Source: Hespellia sp. (GTDB taxonomy: Bacteria; Bacillota; Clostridia; Lachnospirales; Lachnospiraceae). Taken from it: a stretch of 64,000 nt of DNA. Under the pieces are notes generated by a model. That model was given only the letters and a program-made list of their open reading frames with translations. It ran no database searches and was not told the origin of the DNA. Positions 1 through 9,878 of the stretch are shown in pieces (positions within the stretch are counted from its first letter, which is position 1; each line of letters starts with the position of its first letter). The DNA is taken from assembly GCA_028693555.1 (NCBI GenBank), contig JAQUVD010000013.1, forward strand, positions 18,630 through 82,629, in the 5' to 3' direction. The position numbers and the translations under genes are program-made.

Positions 1-13
1 GGAGGTATCCTGT

Positions 14-1441
14 ATGAAAAATACATCTACAATTGCTGCAATTTCTACCGGAATGACAAACTCGGGGATCGGGATTGTCAGGATGAGTGGGGATGAAGTA
101 TTTACGATTATAGACAAAATATTTAAAGGAAAAATGAAACTGTCAGAAGCACCGTCTCATACCATTCATCATGGATATATCATGGAATATGAGCCAGAGG
201 GACAGACCCTCCGGAATCAGCCGCCCATTGATGAGGTACTTGTGATGGTGATGCGTGCACCTCGTACCTACACCGGTGAGGATACAGTAGAAATTGATTG
301 TCATGGTGGTACATTTGTATTGACACAGATTCTTGAAAATGTGATCAAAGCAGGAGCAAAGCCCGCAGAGCCTGGGGAATTTACGAAGAGGGCTTTCTTA
401 AATGGAAAGATGGATTTATCGCAGGCAGAAGCGGTCATTGATGTAATTAATTCAAAAAATGAATATGCTCTCAAAAGTTCTATTAGTCAATTAAAAGGTA
501 GTGTAAGAAATAAAATAACAGATATAAGAAATAAAATAATTTACCATACTGCCTTTATTGAAACTGCTTTGGATGATCCAGAGCATATCAGTGTGGATGG
601 ATATGGTGAAACATTAAAAGGTGTAGTTGATGAGATACAGGAAACATTAGGAGAATTGATTGATTCTGCGGATGATGGAAGAACGATAAAAGAGGGAATA
701 CAAACTGTTATACTGGGAAAACCAAATGCGGGAAAATCTTCTCTTTTGAATGTACTGACTGGAAAAAACCGTGCGATTGTAACAGACATTGCAGGGACAA
801 CACGAGATGTATTAGAAGAACAGATTCAACTGCAAGGATTATCGTTGAATGTAATTGATACAGCTGGAATTCGCGACACAGAAGATATTATTGAAAAAAT
901 GGGTGTGGAGAAGGCAAAGGAATATGCTTTGAATGCAGATCTGATTATCTATGTAGTGGATGCGTCACGTGAACTCGATGAGAATGATGATGAGATACTT
1001 CGAATTGTATTTGACCAGAAATCAATTATATTATTGAATAAATCAGATCTTAATACAATTATTACGAAAGAAATCTTGCAAAAACGGATTCAAAAGCTTC
1101 GAAATAATGAGAAAAATGAAGAAATTCCTGCAATTAGTATTTCCACAAAAGAAGAGAGCGGCATCAAAGAGCTGGAAAACGTGTTAAAAACCATGTTTTT
1201 ACATGGTGATATTCAGATGAATGATGAAGTGTATATTACAAATATCAGACAGAAGACAGCACTGCAGGATGCATATGAAAGTCTTCAAAAAGTTTTGATC
1301 AGTATTGAAAACCAGATGCCAGAGGATTTTTACTCCATTGATTTGATGGATGCATATGAGTCCCTGGGAAATATCACAGGAGAAACTGTGGGAGAGGACT
1401 TAGCAAATGAAATATTCAGCAAATTCTGTATGGGAAAATAA
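14..1441 (+). CDS. mnmE: tRNA uridine-5-carboxymethylaminomethyl(34) synthesis GTPase MnmE
   Basis: The 475-residue product is a full-length MnmE (TrmE). With MnmG it builds the cmnm5 group on the wobble uridine of certain tRNAs in the cytosol. The N-terminal half carries the folate-binding-like domain. The G1 loop GKPNAGKSS lies at residues 235-243, followed by GTTRD (G2) and DTAG (G3) of the inserted Ras-like GTPase. The C terminus ends FCMGK, the Cys-containing motif required for modification in this family. GGAGG at bases 1-5 supports this ATG. It overlaps mnmG by 35 bases, so the two are probably translated together. Upstream neighbours, normally rnpA/yidC/jag near oriC, lie outside the window. 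Confidence 0.97.
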   Translation: MKNTSTIAAISTGMTNSGIGIVRMSGDEVFTIIDKIFKGKMKLSEAPSHTIHHGYIMEYEPEGQTLRNQPPIDEVLVMVMRAPRTYTGEDTVEIDCHGGTFVLTQILENVIKAGAKPAEPGEFTKRAFLNGKMDLSQAEAVIDVINSKNEYALKSSISQLKGSVRNKITDIRNKIIYHTAFIETALDDPEHISVDGYGETLKGVVDEIQETLGELIDSADDGRTIKEGIQTVILGKPNAGKSSLLNVLTGKNRAIVTDIAGTTRDVLEEQIQLQGLSLNVIDTAGIRDTEDIIEKMGVEKAKEYALNADLIIYVVDASRELDENDDEILRIVFDQKSIILLNKSDLNTIITKEILQKRIQKLRNNEKNEEIPAISISTKEESGIKELENVLKTMFLHGDIQMNDEVYITNIRQKTALQDAYESLQKVLISIENQMPEDFYSIDLMDAYESLGNITGETVGEDLANEIFSKFCMGK

Positions 1442-3308
1442 AGATCCATATGATATTGTCGTCATTGGAGCCGGACATGCCGGCTGTGAGGCGGCACTTG
1501 CAAGTGCAAGATTAGGTTTAAAAACGATGATTTTTACAGTGAGTGTTGAAAGCATTGCATTGATGCCGTGTAATCCAAATATTGGAGGCAGCTCAAAAGG
1601 GCACTTAGTACGTGAACTGGATGCTTTGGGCGGTGAGATGGGTAAGGTCATCGATCGGACTTTTATTCAGTCTAAAATGCTTAACCAATCGAAAGGTCCT
1701 GCAGTTCATTCACTTCGTGCCCAGGCAGATAAAGCATTTTATAGCAGAACAATGCGTCAGGTTCTTGAGAATCAGGAAAATCTTGACATCAAGCAGATGG
1801 AAGTGACAGATATTCTTGCAGAAGACGGTAAAATTAAAGGAGTCCAGACGTATTCAGGAGCCATCTACTCGTGTAGAGCAGTTGTCTTATGTACAGGAAC
1901 TTATCTGCGTGCGCGCTGCATTTATGGAGAAGTAAGCATGCAGACCGGACCAAACGGACTGCAGCCGGCGAATCATCTAACTTCATCACTGGAGAAATTA
2001 GGCATTCAGATGTACCGTTTCAAGACAGGGACACCGGCCAGACTTGACAAGAACACCATTGATTTTAGCAAGATGGAAGAACAGTTTGGAGATGAGCACG
2101 TACAGCCATTTTCCTTTACGACCGATCCGGAAGACGTCCAGATTTCACAGGCATCCTGCTGGCTTACTTATACAAATGAAACGACGCATGATATTATTCG
2201 TGCAAATATAGACAGATCACCGCTTTACTCTGGTATGATTGAAGGAACGGGCCCAAGATACTGTCCTTCTATTGAGGATAAGGTTGTTAAATTTGCGGAT
2301 AAAAAACGTCATCAGGTATTTATAGAGCCGGAGGGACTCAATACAAATGAAATGTATGTTGGCGGAATGAGCAGCTCGCTTCCGGAAGATGTACAATATG
2401 CAATGTATCGCAGCGTACCGGGACTGGAGCATGCGAAAATTGTGAGAAATGCATATGCAATTGAGTATGACTGCATTGATGCCAGACAGTTAAAATCAAC
2501 GCTTGAATTTAAAAAAATCAGTGGATTATTTAGCGGAGGTCAATTCAACGGAAGCTCCGGATATGAAGAGGCTGCCGCACAGGGGTTTGTAGCAGGTGTA
2601 AACGCCGCCAAAATGGTGTTAGGTGAGGAACAGTTGGTCTTAGATCGTTCAGAGGCTTATATAGGCGTTTTAATCGATGACCTTGTCACAAAAGAAAGCC
2701 ATGAACCGTATCGAATGATGACATCAAGAGCAGAATACCGCCTGCTTCTTCGTCAGGATAATGCAGATCAGAGATTGACTCGTATCGGATATCGTATTGG
2801 ATTAATCGATGAAAAACGTTATCAGAAGCTGATTGAGAAAGAAAAGATGATTTCTGATGAGATGGAGCGTCTCGAACATGTTTATGTTGGGACAACTGAG
2901 GCTGTTCAGAAATTGCTCGAGCAGTATGAAAGTACACCGCTTACTTCAGGAATCAGCCTGGCAGAGTTGATTCGCCGTCCGGAATTGTCATATGAAGCCG
3001 TTGCTCCTCTGGATAGAGAACGGAGAGAACTTCCGTGGGATGTCATTGAACAAATTAATATTAATATCAAGTATGACGGATACATTGCAAGGCAGAAGCG
3101 TCAGGTAGAGGCATTTAAGAAGATGGAAACAAAGAAGATTCCGGAAGAAATCGACTACAATGAGATTCAGAGTCTGCGAATTGAGGCAAAACAGAAGCTC
3201 TCTGAGATTCGTCCGCTCTCTGTGGGACAGGCATCAAGAATTTCAGGAGTTTCACCGGCAGATATATCAGTATTGCTTGTCTATATGGAACAATACTATA
3301 AAAAATAA
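1407..3308 (+). CDS. mnmG: tRNA uridine-5-carboxymethylaminomethyl(34) synthesis enzyme MnmG
   Basis: The 633-residue FAD enzyme (GidA) partners with MnmE in wobble-uridine modification. It shows the N-terminal dinucleotide-binding motif [10 protein letters not shown] near residues 21-30, the conserved [14 protein letters not shown] block, and the family signature [17 protein letters not shown] in the middle. The helical C-terminal MnmE/tRNA-interaction domain is present, so length and domains are complete. The ATG at 1407 sits inside the end of mnmE and has a GGAGAGG ribosome site about 10 bases upstream (1390-1396). That arrangement argues for translational coupling. Identity is secure from the motifs and from the universal mnmE-mnmG pairing. 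Confidence 0.97.
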   Translation: MKYSANSVWENKDPYDIVVIGAGHAGCEAALASARLGLKTMIFTVSVESIALMPCNPNIGGSSKGHLVRELDALGGEMGKVIDRTFIQSKMLNQSKGPAVHSLRAQADKAFYSRTMRQVLENQENLDIKQMEVTDILAEDGKIKGVQTYSGAIYSCRAVVLCTGTYLRARCIYGEVSMQTGPNGLQPANHLTSSLEKLGIQMYRFKTGTPARLDKNTIDFSKMEEQFGDEHVQPFSFTTDPEDVQISQASCWLTYTNETTHDIIRANIDRSPLYSGMIEGTGPRYCPSIEDKVVKFADKKRHQVFIEPEGLNTNEMYVGGMSSSLPEDVQYAMYRSVPGLEHAKIVRNAYAIEYDCIDARQLKSTLEFKKISGLFSGGQFNGSSGYEEAAAQGFVAGVNAAKMVLGEEQLVLDRSEAYIGVLIDDLVTKESHEPYRMMTSRAEYRLLLRQDNADQRLTRIGYRIGLIDEKRYQKLIEKEKMISDEMERLEHVYVGTTEAVQKLLEQYESTPLTSGISLAELIRRPELSYEAVAPLDRERRELPWDVIEQININIKYDGYIARQKRQVEAFKKMETKKIPEEIDYNEIQSLRIEAKQKLSEIRPLSVGQASRISGVSPADISVLLVYMEQYYKK

Positions 3309-3344
3309 AAACATCTTATAAATATATAAATGAAAGAGGAAGAT

Positions 3345-4058
3345 ATGAGTGAGATTTTTGAACATAAACTGTCACAACTGGGTATTAAATTAAGCAGTAA
3401 GCAATATCAACAATTTGATCAGTATTTCGAACTTCTTGTTGAATGGAATAAAGTAATGAACTTGACAGGAATTACAGAATATGAAGAAGTAAATGAAAAG
3501 CATTTCGTGGATAGTCTGGCAATTGTAAAAGCAACAGATATCAACCAGATTCATACGATTATTGATATCGGAACAGGTGCTGGATTTCCGGGGATTCCAC
3601 TAAAAATTGCTTTTCCACATTTAAAAATTGTGTTGTTGGATTCTCTTGGAAAACGTGTGAAGTTTTTAAACACTGTAATAGAAGTATTAGCATTAACTGA
3701 TATGACAGCAATTCATGGACGCGCAGAAGATTTTGCAAAACAAAAAGAATACAGGGAACAATTTGATTTATGTGTCTCTCGTGCAGTTGCAAATCTTTCT
3801 ACACTTTCAGAATATTGTCTTCCATATGTGAGGACAGGAGGCATGTTCATTTCTTATAAATCAGGAGATGTTGATGAAGAATTAACTCTTTCAAAAAAAG
3901 CGGTTCATATTTTGGGAGGAAGATTAGAAGACACAGTGAAGTTCGAATTACCGGATACAGATATTGGAAGGTCTTTTGTGAAGATAAAAAAAATACAAAG
4001 CACAAGTGGAAAATATCCAAGAAAAGCGGGATTACCATCGAAAGAACCATTATCATAA
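3345..4058 (+). CDS. rsmG: 16S rRNA (guanine(527)-N(7))-methyltransferase RsmG
   Basis: RsmG (GidB) methylates N7 of G527 in 16S rRNA using S-adenosylmethionine. The Rossmann glycine motif DIGTGAGFPG lies in the first half, and the chain of about 237 residues matches the family. An in-frame ATG exists at 3330, but AGAGGAAG just before 3345 makes the second ATG (MSEIFEHKL) the better start. It follows mnmG after a 36-base gap, the usual mnmE-mnmG-rsmG order near the origin. A strong bidirectional terminator follows directly, so this is the last gene of the mnm operon. Confidence 0.95.
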   Translation: MSEIFEHKLSQLGIKLSSKQYQQFDQYFELLVEWNKVMNLTGITEYEEVNEKHFVDSLAIVKATDINQIHTIIDIGTGAGFPGIPLKIAFPHLKIVLLDSLGKRVKFLNTVIEVLALTDMTAIHGRAEDFAKQKEYREQFDLCVSRAVANLSTLSEYCLPYVRTGGMFISYKSGDVDEELTLSKKAVHILGGRLEDTVKFELPDTDIGRSFVKIKKIQSTSGKYPRKAGLPSKEPLS

Positions 4059-4060
4059 TA

Positions 4061-4115
4061 AAAAAGAGAAGATTTCATGGGTAGATAGAAGTACCCTTGA
4101 AATCTTCTCTTTTTT
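4061..4115. terminator. Bidirectional rho-independent terminator between rsmG and the hydrolase gene
   Basis: AAAAAGAGAAGATTTCA (4061-4077) is complementary to TGAAATCTTCTCTTTTT (4099-4115). A second inner stem, GGGTA (4079-4083) with TACCC (4092-4096), extends the hairpin. The A-run on the left and T-run on the right let it serve both converging genes. Confidence 0.95.
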
Positions 4116-4126
4116 ACAATATAATA

Positions 4127-5086
4127 TTATTTACTCTCTAAAAAAATATTTAACTGTTCCATAAATTTTTTCGGCAATTCTAACTGTGGAAGTAACTTTG
4201 AATTTTCCATACTAACAATTTCAATTGCAGGTACTTGGTTTTGATATTGATCTGCAGCAAGTACATTTTCTGGATTACCATTTCCAACAATAATATAAAT
4301 ACTGTTATTCATATTATTCAGACTCTGCATAATATTAGTATTTGTGTATTTTGAAACAATACTTGCATATAAATACTTAGAATGAGATTCACCAATATGC
4401 GATGACTCTAAATAGGTTGAAATTAACTTATCTGTTATATTGTCTGGATTATAATAATATTTTGTACGAAAATCATTTTCAACGGTAGTCCTACGAATCA
4501 AAATATTATAAAGCATGGTTCCTACGATTGGAAGATTAATTAAATCTCGAACAATGGTAGAGCGCTTTGTAGGATTTTTTGCAAGTGATATTGGACTAAC
4601 TGGATTTACCAGTACAATACGGTCAATTAATTCTGCATTATTTGTACAAGCCATAATTGCAATAGCAGAAGATTCACTGGTTGCAATGATATCTGCTTTT
4701 TCTTCAATTACATTTTTAATAAAGTCATTTATCAACTGAACATATAGAAAATTCGTATATGTCAAATTTGGCTTATCAGAATTACCACATCCAAGTAAAT
4801 CAATGGCATATACTGTATTTGTCTTAGATAAATCATTGACTATGTTCATCCACTCATAATGCGAGCTTGTTGCATTTAAATCATGAATAAGTAAAATTGG
4901 TTTACCTGAGCCTTGTTTTGTATAGAAAACCTTGCCAAATCTCCAATTATAATATTCTCCATCAATCCCGCTAAAAATACTCTCTGCGGTATCAGCCAAT
5001 TCTCTTGCTTTATTTAATACATAAATAGCACCGGTTGTTGCTGCCGTGAGCATTGTTAATGTAATGATTTTTCCTTTTGTTTTCAT
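4127..5086 (-). CDS. alpha/beta hydrolase with N-terminal membrane anchor
   Basis: The 319-residue protein begins with a short basic stretch and one hydrophobic segment (about residues 7-25), read as a signal anchor. An alpha/beta-hydrolase core follows. ILLIHD supplies the oxyanion-hole region. IDLLGCGNSDKP is the typical segment after strand 4. ATSESSAIAI corresponds to the nucleophile elbow, with the first Ser of TSES as the likely nucleophile in place of the usual GxSxG. The substrate cannot be told. It is transcribed against the flanking core genes and sits between rsmG and parA, which are adjacent in many Firmicutes, so it looks like a lineage insertion. Confidence 0.8.
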   Translation of the reverse strand: MKTKGKIITLTMLTAATTGAIYVLNKARELADTAESIFSGIDGEYYNWRFGKVFYTKQGSGKPILLIHDLNATSSHYEWMNIVNDLSKTNTVYAIDLLGCGNSDKPNLTYTNFLYVQLINDFIKNVIEEKADIIATSESSAIAIMACTNNAELIDRIVLVNPVSPISLAKNPTKRSTIVRDLINLPIVGTMLYNILIRRTTVENDFRTKYYYNPDNITDKLISTYLESSHIGESHSKYLYASIVSKYTNTNIMQSLNNMNNSIYIIVGNGNPENVLAADQYQNQVPAIEIVSMENSKLLPQLELPKKFMEQLNIFLESK

Positions 5087-5115
5087 TTACACACCCCATT
5101 TCTATTGTTGTGTCT

Positions 5116-5144
5116 ATTATACTACAAAAGGTAGTAGATTGGAA
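5116..5144 (-). promoter_or_regulatory. Candidate promoter and dyad for the hydrolase gene
   Basis: On the minus strand a perfect -10 TATAAT lies at 5116-5121, with a weak -35 (TTCCAA) at 5139-5144 and 17-bp spacing. A dyad, TACTAC (5120-5125) and GTAGTA (5131-5136) separated by five bases, overlaps the -10 and could be a regulator site. No regulator is identified. Confidence 0.5.
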
Positions 5145-5192
5145 GAATTGAATTATGAAAATTCAGCGTATTCTCTGTAAATTACAATACAA

Positions 5193-5208
5193 TGTTTCAC
5201 GTGAAACA
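5193..5208. promoter_or_regulatory. parS: parS centromere site 1
   Basis: The sequence is TGTTTCACGTGAAACA, an exact match to the bacterial parS consensus bound by ParB/Spo0J. With AA before it and TT after it, it forms a 20-bp perfect palindrome (5191-5210). It lies just upstream of parA. Confidence 0.97.
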
Positions 5209-5236
5209 TTTTTATTGAAAATATAGAAAAAATTAA

Positions 5237-5252
5237 TGTTTCACGTGAAACA
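5237..5252. promoter_or_regulatory. parS: parS centromere site 2
   Basis: A second perfect TGTTTCACGTGAAACA, also extended to a 20-bp palindrome (5235-5254), sits 44 bp from site 1. It is 29 bp upstream of the parA -10 element, so ParB loading here could affect parAB transcription (inference). Confidence 0.97.
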
Positions 5253-5277
5253 TTGTATAGATTATAAAAGTAAAAAG

Positions 5278-5286
5278 TGGTATAAT
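5278..5286 (+). promoter_or_regulatory. Extended -10 promoter element for parAB
   Basis: TGGTATAAT (5278-5286) is a perfect extended -10 (TGnTATAAT), 33 bases before the parA ATG. The corresponding -35 (TAGATT, 5258-5263) is weak, which fits an extended -10 promoter. Confidence 0.7.
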
Positions 5287-5318
5287 GATAAAGCATATTA
5301 AGGAAAGGGGAATTACAA

Positions 5319-6089
5319 ATGGGAAGAGTCATAGCAATTGCCAACCAAAAGGGAGGCGTCGGAAAGACTACGACTGCAATCAATCTTTCAGCCGCACTGG
5401 CAGTACAAGGACAGAAAGTACTGAGTATTGACATGGATCCGCAGGGAAACATGAGTAGTGGACTTGGCGTAGATAAGAATGATGTGGAAAATAACCTTTA
5501 TGATGTAATTCTGGGGGAGAAGAAGGCAGAAGAATGCATCCGTAAGGAAGTACTAGAAAATCTAGATGTATTACCATCAGATATTAATTTATCAGCAATT
5601 GAAGTAGAATTGATTGATAATGCAAATAAACAGTTTATTGTTCGGGATGCCATCAAAGGAATTATTGATCAATATGATTACGTGATTGTAGATTGTCCAC
5701 CAGCACTTGGAACGCTTACAATTAATGCATTATGCGCTGCAAATTCGGTAGTTGTACCAATTCAATGTGAATACTATGCATTAGAAGGATTGAGCCAATT
5801 AATCCAGACAATTCAATTGGTTCAGGATCGACTTAATCCAGAACTTGAAATGGAAGGTGTCGTATTTACAATGTATGACGCCAGAACGAACTTATCTCTG
5901 CAGGTTGTTGAAAATGTAAAAGATAACTTACAACAGAATGTGTATAAGACAATTATTCCTAGAAACATTCGACTCGCAGAAGCGCCAAGTTATGGAATGC
6001 CAATCAATTTGTATGATCCAAAATCAGCAGGAGCAGATGCTTATGCAAGATTAGCAGATGAAGTAATTCATAAAGGAGAAGATGACTAA
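5319..6089 (+). CDS. parA: Chromosome-partitioning ATPase ParA (Soj)
   Basis: The 256-residue P-loop ATPase has the deviant Walker A motif KGGVGKTT at about residues 11-18, MDPQG after strand 2, and DCPPALG as Walker B. Soj-type ParA proteins act on the nucleoid with ParB-parS to segregate or regulate the origin region. It is chromosomal type, without the N-terminal HTH of many plasmid ParAs. An AGGAAAGGGG ribosome site lies just upstream. Its stop overlaps the parB ATG by one base (TAATG), so the two form a coupled operon. Confidence 0.96.
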   Translation: MGRVIAIANQKGGVGKTTTAINLSAALAVQGQKVLSIDMDPQGNMSSGLGVDKNDVENNLYDVILGEKKAEECIRKEVLENLDVLPSDINLSAIEVELIDNANKQFIVRDAIKGIIDQYDYVIVDCPPALGTLTINALCAANSVVVPIQCEYYALEGLSQLIQTIQLVQDRLNPELEMEGVVFTMYDARTNLSLQVVENVKDNLQQNVYKTIIPRNIRLAEAPSYGMPINLYDPKSAGADAYARLADEVIHKGEDD

Positions 6090-7027
6090 TGGCAGTAAGA
6101 AGAAATGGACTTGGAAAAGGAATTGACAGCTTGATTCCACCAGCACCAAAAAAGAAAACGGATATAGAAAAAACAGAAAATAAAGTTGTAAACAAAGAAT
6201 CTGCTGCAGATATAAACAAAGAAAAAATTGTAAATGGCGAACAAAAAGTAAAAATCACAATGGTTGAGCCCAATAGAGAACAGCCAAGAAAAGATTTTGA
6301 CGAAGATTCATTATTAGAGCTTGCAGATTCCATTAAACAATATGGAATCTTACAACCATTGCTTGTAACAAAAAAAGATGATTATTATGAAATTATTGCA
6401 GGTGAAAGAAGATGGAGAGCAGCAAAGCTTGCAGGAATCAAAGAGATACCCGTAATCATCAAAGAATATACAAGCCAGGAAATTGTAGAGATTTCTCTGA
6501 TTGAGAATATTCAGAGAGAAAATCTAAATCCAATTGAAGAAGCTATGGCATATAAGAGATTATTACAGGAATTTTCTTTAAAACAGGATGAAGTGGCAGA
6601 GCGCGTATCAAAGAGCAGAACAGCAGTGACGAACTCCATGCGTCTGTTAAAGCTGGGAGATAAAATTCAACAGATGATCGTGGATGATATGATTTCCACA
6701 GGACATGCAAGAGCACTTCTTGCAATTGATGACGATGAACAGAGATTCATTCTTGCAAACAAGATCTTTGATGAGAAGCTGAGTGTTCGTGAAACAGAAA
6801 AACTGATTAAATCACTGAAGAACCCAAAAAAAGAAAAAGCAAAACCGAAACAGCAGACAGATCAGTTTGTATATGATAATCTTATCGAAAAGATGAAGGG
6901 TGCAATAGGAACAAAGGTAAATATTGCGCAAAAAGCAGAAGGTAAAGGCAAAATTGAAATCGAATATTATTCACAAAAAGAACTCGAACGTATATTCGAA
7001 CTAATTATGTCGACACAGCAGTCATAG
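6089..7027 (+). CDS. parB: Chromosome-partitioning protein ParB (Spo0J)
   Basis: The 312-residue protein has a basic N terminus (RRNGLGKGIDSLIP, typical of ParB) and a CTPase/ParB-N domain with the GERRWRA box at about residues 109-115. An ENIQRENLNPIEEA segment follows, then a helix-turn-helix around QDEVAERVSKSRTAVTN that would read parS, and a C-terminal dimerisation domain. ParB clamps load at parS and spread along DNA. Two parS sites lie just upstream of the operon. The linker before the CTPase domain is Lys/Glu-rich. Confidence 0.96.
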   Translation: MAVRRNGLGKGIDSLIPPAPKKKTDIEKTENKVVNKESAADINKEKIVNGEQKVKITMVEPNREQPRKDFDEDSLLELADSIKQYGILQPLLVTKKDDYYEIIAGERRWRAAKLAGIKEIPVIIKEYTSQEIVEISLIENIQRENLNPIEEAMAYKRLLQEFSLKQDEVAERVSKSRTAVTNSMRLLKLGDKIQQMIVDDMISTGHARALLAIDDDEQRFILANKIFDEKLSVRETEKLIKSLKNPKKEKAKPKQQTDQFVYDNLIEKMKGAIGTKVNIAQKAEGKGKIEIEYYSQKELERIFELIMSTQQS

Positions 7028-7051
7028 AAAGATAAAATATAGGAGGAATAT

Positions 7052-7585
7052 ATGGGAATATTAGATTCAATTGGACTTGATCCTTTATACTTATTCGTCT
7101 TGTTATTCTTGATACAAATTCTACTATTTGTACTTTTATTGAATATCAACATGAAATACAATCGTTTGAAATTAACTTATACTTCGTTTATGAGAGGAAA
7201 AGATGGGAAAACTATCGAAGAAAGTATCTTAGATCGTTTTAATATTATTGATAAGATTGAGAGTATTGCAAAGAAAAACAGACAGGACATCCGTGAAATG
7301 AGTAAAACGCTTCAGGGAAACTATCAAAAACTCGGAATTGTAAAATATGATGCATTTCACGAGATGGGTGGTAACTTGAGTTTTGCATTGACGATGTTAG
7401 ATGGAAAAAATAATGGCTATATTATTAATGCGATGCATAGCAGAGAGGGCTGTTACACATATATCAAAGAAATCGTAGGTGGAGAGAGTTATATTGAGCT
7501 TGCAGATGAAGAGGCAGAATCTCTCGAGAGAGCAATTTACCAGGAATCATACGATGCAGATATTAAAGATATTATTGAAGATTAA
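7052..7585 (+). CDS. DUF4446 family membrane-anchored protein
   Basis: The 177-residue protein has one N-terminal transmembrane helix (about residues 12-32), a short basic linker with a coiled-coil tendency, and a conserved C-terminal domain beginning GIVKYDAFHEMGG and continuing through GYIINAMHSREGCYTYIKEI. This matches DUF4446, which is often found next to parB in Firmicutes. The biochemical role is unknown. The position suggests a link to chromosome or envelope organisation near the origin (inference). A GGAGG ribosome site precedes it. Confidence 0.85.
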   Translation: MGILDSIGLDPLYLFVLLFLIQILLFVLLLNINMKYNRLKLTYTSFMRGKDGKTIEESILDRFNIIDKIESIAKKNRQDIREMSKTLQGNYQKLGIVKYDAFHEMGGNLSFALTMLDGKNNGYIINAMHSREGCYTYIKEIVGGESYIELADEEAESLERAIYQESYDADIKDIIED

Positions 7586-7612
7586 ATAAAACAAAATCAT
7601 AGGAGAAGACAA

Positions 7613-8905
7613 ATGTTAGACATTAAATTTTTAAGAGAGAATCCAGACGTAGTAAAACAAAACATTAAAAATAAGTTTCAGGATGCCAAATTACCAATGG
7701 TAGATGAAGTTATCGAACTGGATCAGAAAAACCGTGAAATCAAAGGTGAAGTTCAGGCATTAAGAGCAAACAAGAATAAAATTTCCAAACAGATCGGTGC
7801 ATTCATGGCACAGGGAAAAAAAGAGGAAGCAGAAGAAATCAAAGCTCAGATTGCAACAGAAGGATCACGTATCGATGAGTTGTCAAAAGAGGAAAAAGAA
7901 GTAGAAGAAAGAATCAAAACAATTATGATGAGCATTCCAAATATCATTGACCCATCTGTACCAATCGGTAAAGATGACAGTGAGAATGTTGAAATCCAAA
8001 AATACGGAGAGCCATTTGTACCGGAATTTGAAGTTCCATATCATACAGAGATAATGGAAAAGTTTGACGGAATTGATTTGGATGCAGCTGGTAAAGTTGC
8101 AGGAAATGGTTTCTATTATCTGATGGGGGATGTTGCAAGACTTCATTCTGCAGTTATTTCATATGCAAGAGATTTTATGATTGACAGAGGTTTCACGTAT
8201 TGTGTACCACCGTTCATGATTCGCAGCAACGTTGTGACAGGTGTCATGAGCTTTGCAGAAATGGATGCGATGATGTATAAGATCGAGGGAGAGGATCTTT
8301 ACTTAATCGGTACAAGTGAACATTCAATGATTGGTAAATTCATTGATACCATGTTAGAAGAAAAGCAGCTGCCACAGACCCTCACAAGCTATTCTCCATG
8401 TTTCCGTAAAGAAAAGGGAGCACATGGTATTGAAGAACGCGGTGTATACCGTATTCATCAGTTCGAAAAACAGGAGATGATTGTCGTATGTAAACCGGAA
8501 GAGAGCAAATCATGGTATGACAAATTATGGCAGAATACTGTGGATCTGTTCCGTACACTCGATATACCGGTTCGCACATTGGAGTGTTGTTCTGGAGATT
8601 TGGCAGATCTTAAGGTGAAATCCTGTGATGTAGAAGCATGGTCACCAAGACAAAAAAAATATTTCGAAGTGGGAAGCTGCTCAAACCTTGGAGATGCACA
8701 GGCAAGAAGACTTGGTATTCGTGTCAAAGATGAGAATGGGGATAAATACTTCGCACACACATTAAATAATACAGTTGTAGCTCCACCAAGAATGTTAATT
8801 GCATTCTTAGAGAACAACTTGAACGAAGATGGTTCTGTTAATATTCCAACCGCTCTTCAGCCATATATGGGTGGCATGAAGAAGATTGAAGTAAAGAAGG
8901 CATAA
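7613..8905 (+). CDS. serS: Serine--tRNA ligase
   Basis: The 430-residue class II synthetase charges tRNA-Ser in the cytosol. It has the N-terminal tRNA-binding coiled coil (about residues 30-100, rich in K and E), the motif 2 region with CFRKEKGAHG followed by HQFEKQEM, and the motif 3 region with NNTVVAPPRMLIAFLENN. Length is normal for SerRS. No T-box leader fits in the 27-base gap to the upstream gene, so it is likely expressed with the parAB operon or from an internal promoter. Confidence 0.96.
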   Translation: MLDIKFLRENPDVVKQNIKNKFQDAKLPMVDEVIELDQKNREIKGEVQALRANKNKISKQIGAFMAQGKKEEAEEIKAQIATEGSRIDELSKEEKEVEERIKTIMMSIPNIIDPSVPIGKDDSENVEIQKYGEPFVPEFEVPYHTEIMEKFDGIDLDAAGKVAGNGFYYLMGDVARLHSAVISYARDFMIDRGFTYCVPPFMIRSNVVTGVMSFAEMDAMMYKIEGEDLYLIGTSEHSMIGKFIDTMLEEKQLPQTLTSYSPCFRKEKGAHGIEERGVYRIHQFEKQEMIVVCKPEESKSWYDKLWQNTVDLFRTLDIPVRTLECCSGDLADLKVKSCDVEAWSPRQKKYFEVGSCSNLGDAQARRLGIRVKDENGDKYFAHTLNNTVVAPPRMLIAFLENNLNEDGSVNIPTALQPYMGGMKKIEVKKA

Positions 8906-8914
8906 GGAGATTCT

Positions 8915-9790
8915 ATGCATCAATATTTAAAGGCAATTGGTTTTGGAAATCTGACTTCCAAGAAACAGGAAAAAGAATTATTGCAGGAAATAAAAGATAC
9001 ATTTACACATCAGACCATTGTCTCTTACAGTCAGGATGCAGATTTTTGTGAGTACCAGAAAACTTATGGCGTCGGAATGGCAGTTGTCGAATGTGGGGAA
9101 TTGGATGAACAGGAGAACTTTGAGAGTGAATACTATTTCCCAATGTTTCGCGGAAGCGGGGTCACATCCTATGCGGATGTATCCGTAGAACGCAAGATTG
9201 ACCATGAAGAATACATGGGAATTTGTGAAGATATCCGGGTGGATATCAGTCTTATCTTTCACCTGCAAAACGGTGTGGATTACATGAGGGAGATGAAAGC
9301 CGGATTGATTCCCAAGAAGGGAACCTCGCTTACATTATCCGGACTTGCCATCAGTGGAAAAGTACTTTTTCCGGTACGAAAGGATGCAGATCAGGTCAAG
9401 AAAAAGAAAGAAGAGAATCTGAATCGGCTGTCACTGCTTAATGCGGCTCACAAAGGTGATCAGACAGCAATTGAAACGCTTACACTGGAAGATATTGATA
9501 CATACTCAAAAGTATCAAGACGATTGGCCACAGAGGACGTATTTACCATTGTGGATACATATCTGATGCCGTATGGAGTGGAATGTGACCAGTATTCGAT
9601 TCTTGGAGAGATACAAAAATATACAGTGGCAGACAATCATGCGACAAAGGAGCCGATTTATCAGATGACACTTCTCGTAAATGAGTTGAAATTCGATGTG
9701 TGCGTGCCGGTAAAGGATGTTCTCGGCGAGCCGGAGGTTGGAAGACGATTTAAAGCAAATATATGGTTACAGGGATATATTAACTTTTAA
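8915..9790 (+). CDS. DUF3881 family protein
   Basis: The 291-residue soluble protein starts MHQYLKAIGFGNL, the characteristic opening of DUF3881, a family I know mainly from Lachnospiraceae. It has no signal peptide or membrane segment. Function is unknown. It starts only nine bases after serS with AAGGAG upstream, so it is probably co-transcribed. The middle has a Lys/Glu-rich stretch and a TLEDIDTYSKVSRRL block. Confidence 0.75.
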   Translation: MHQYLKAIGFGNLTSKKQEKELLQEIKDTFTHQTIVSYSQDADFCEYQKTYGVGMAVVECGELDEQENFESEYYFPMFRGSGVTSYADVSVERKIDHEEYMGICEDIRVDISLIFHLQNGVDYMREMKAGLIPKKGTSLTLSGLAISGKVLFPVRKDADQVKKKKEENLNRLSLLNAAHKGDQTAIETLTLEDIDTYSKVSRRLATEDVFTIVDTYLMPYGVECDQYSILGEIQKYTVADNHATKEPIYQMTLLVNELKFDVCVPVKDVLGEPEVGRRFKANIWLQGYINF

Positions 9791-9878
9791 TTTCATAAAA
9801 TGGTTGAAATTCTTGCTGTAAAATGATAAAACATAAGAGTGGATTTTTTTATGAAAGATAAAGAAATCCACGAGATGG

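Noticed and set aside
9839..9871. Hairpin GTGGATTT/AAATCCAC upstream of the tRNA as a terminator for DUF3881
   Set aside because: The T-run lies in the loop, not after the stem, so normal rho-independent termination is not supported.
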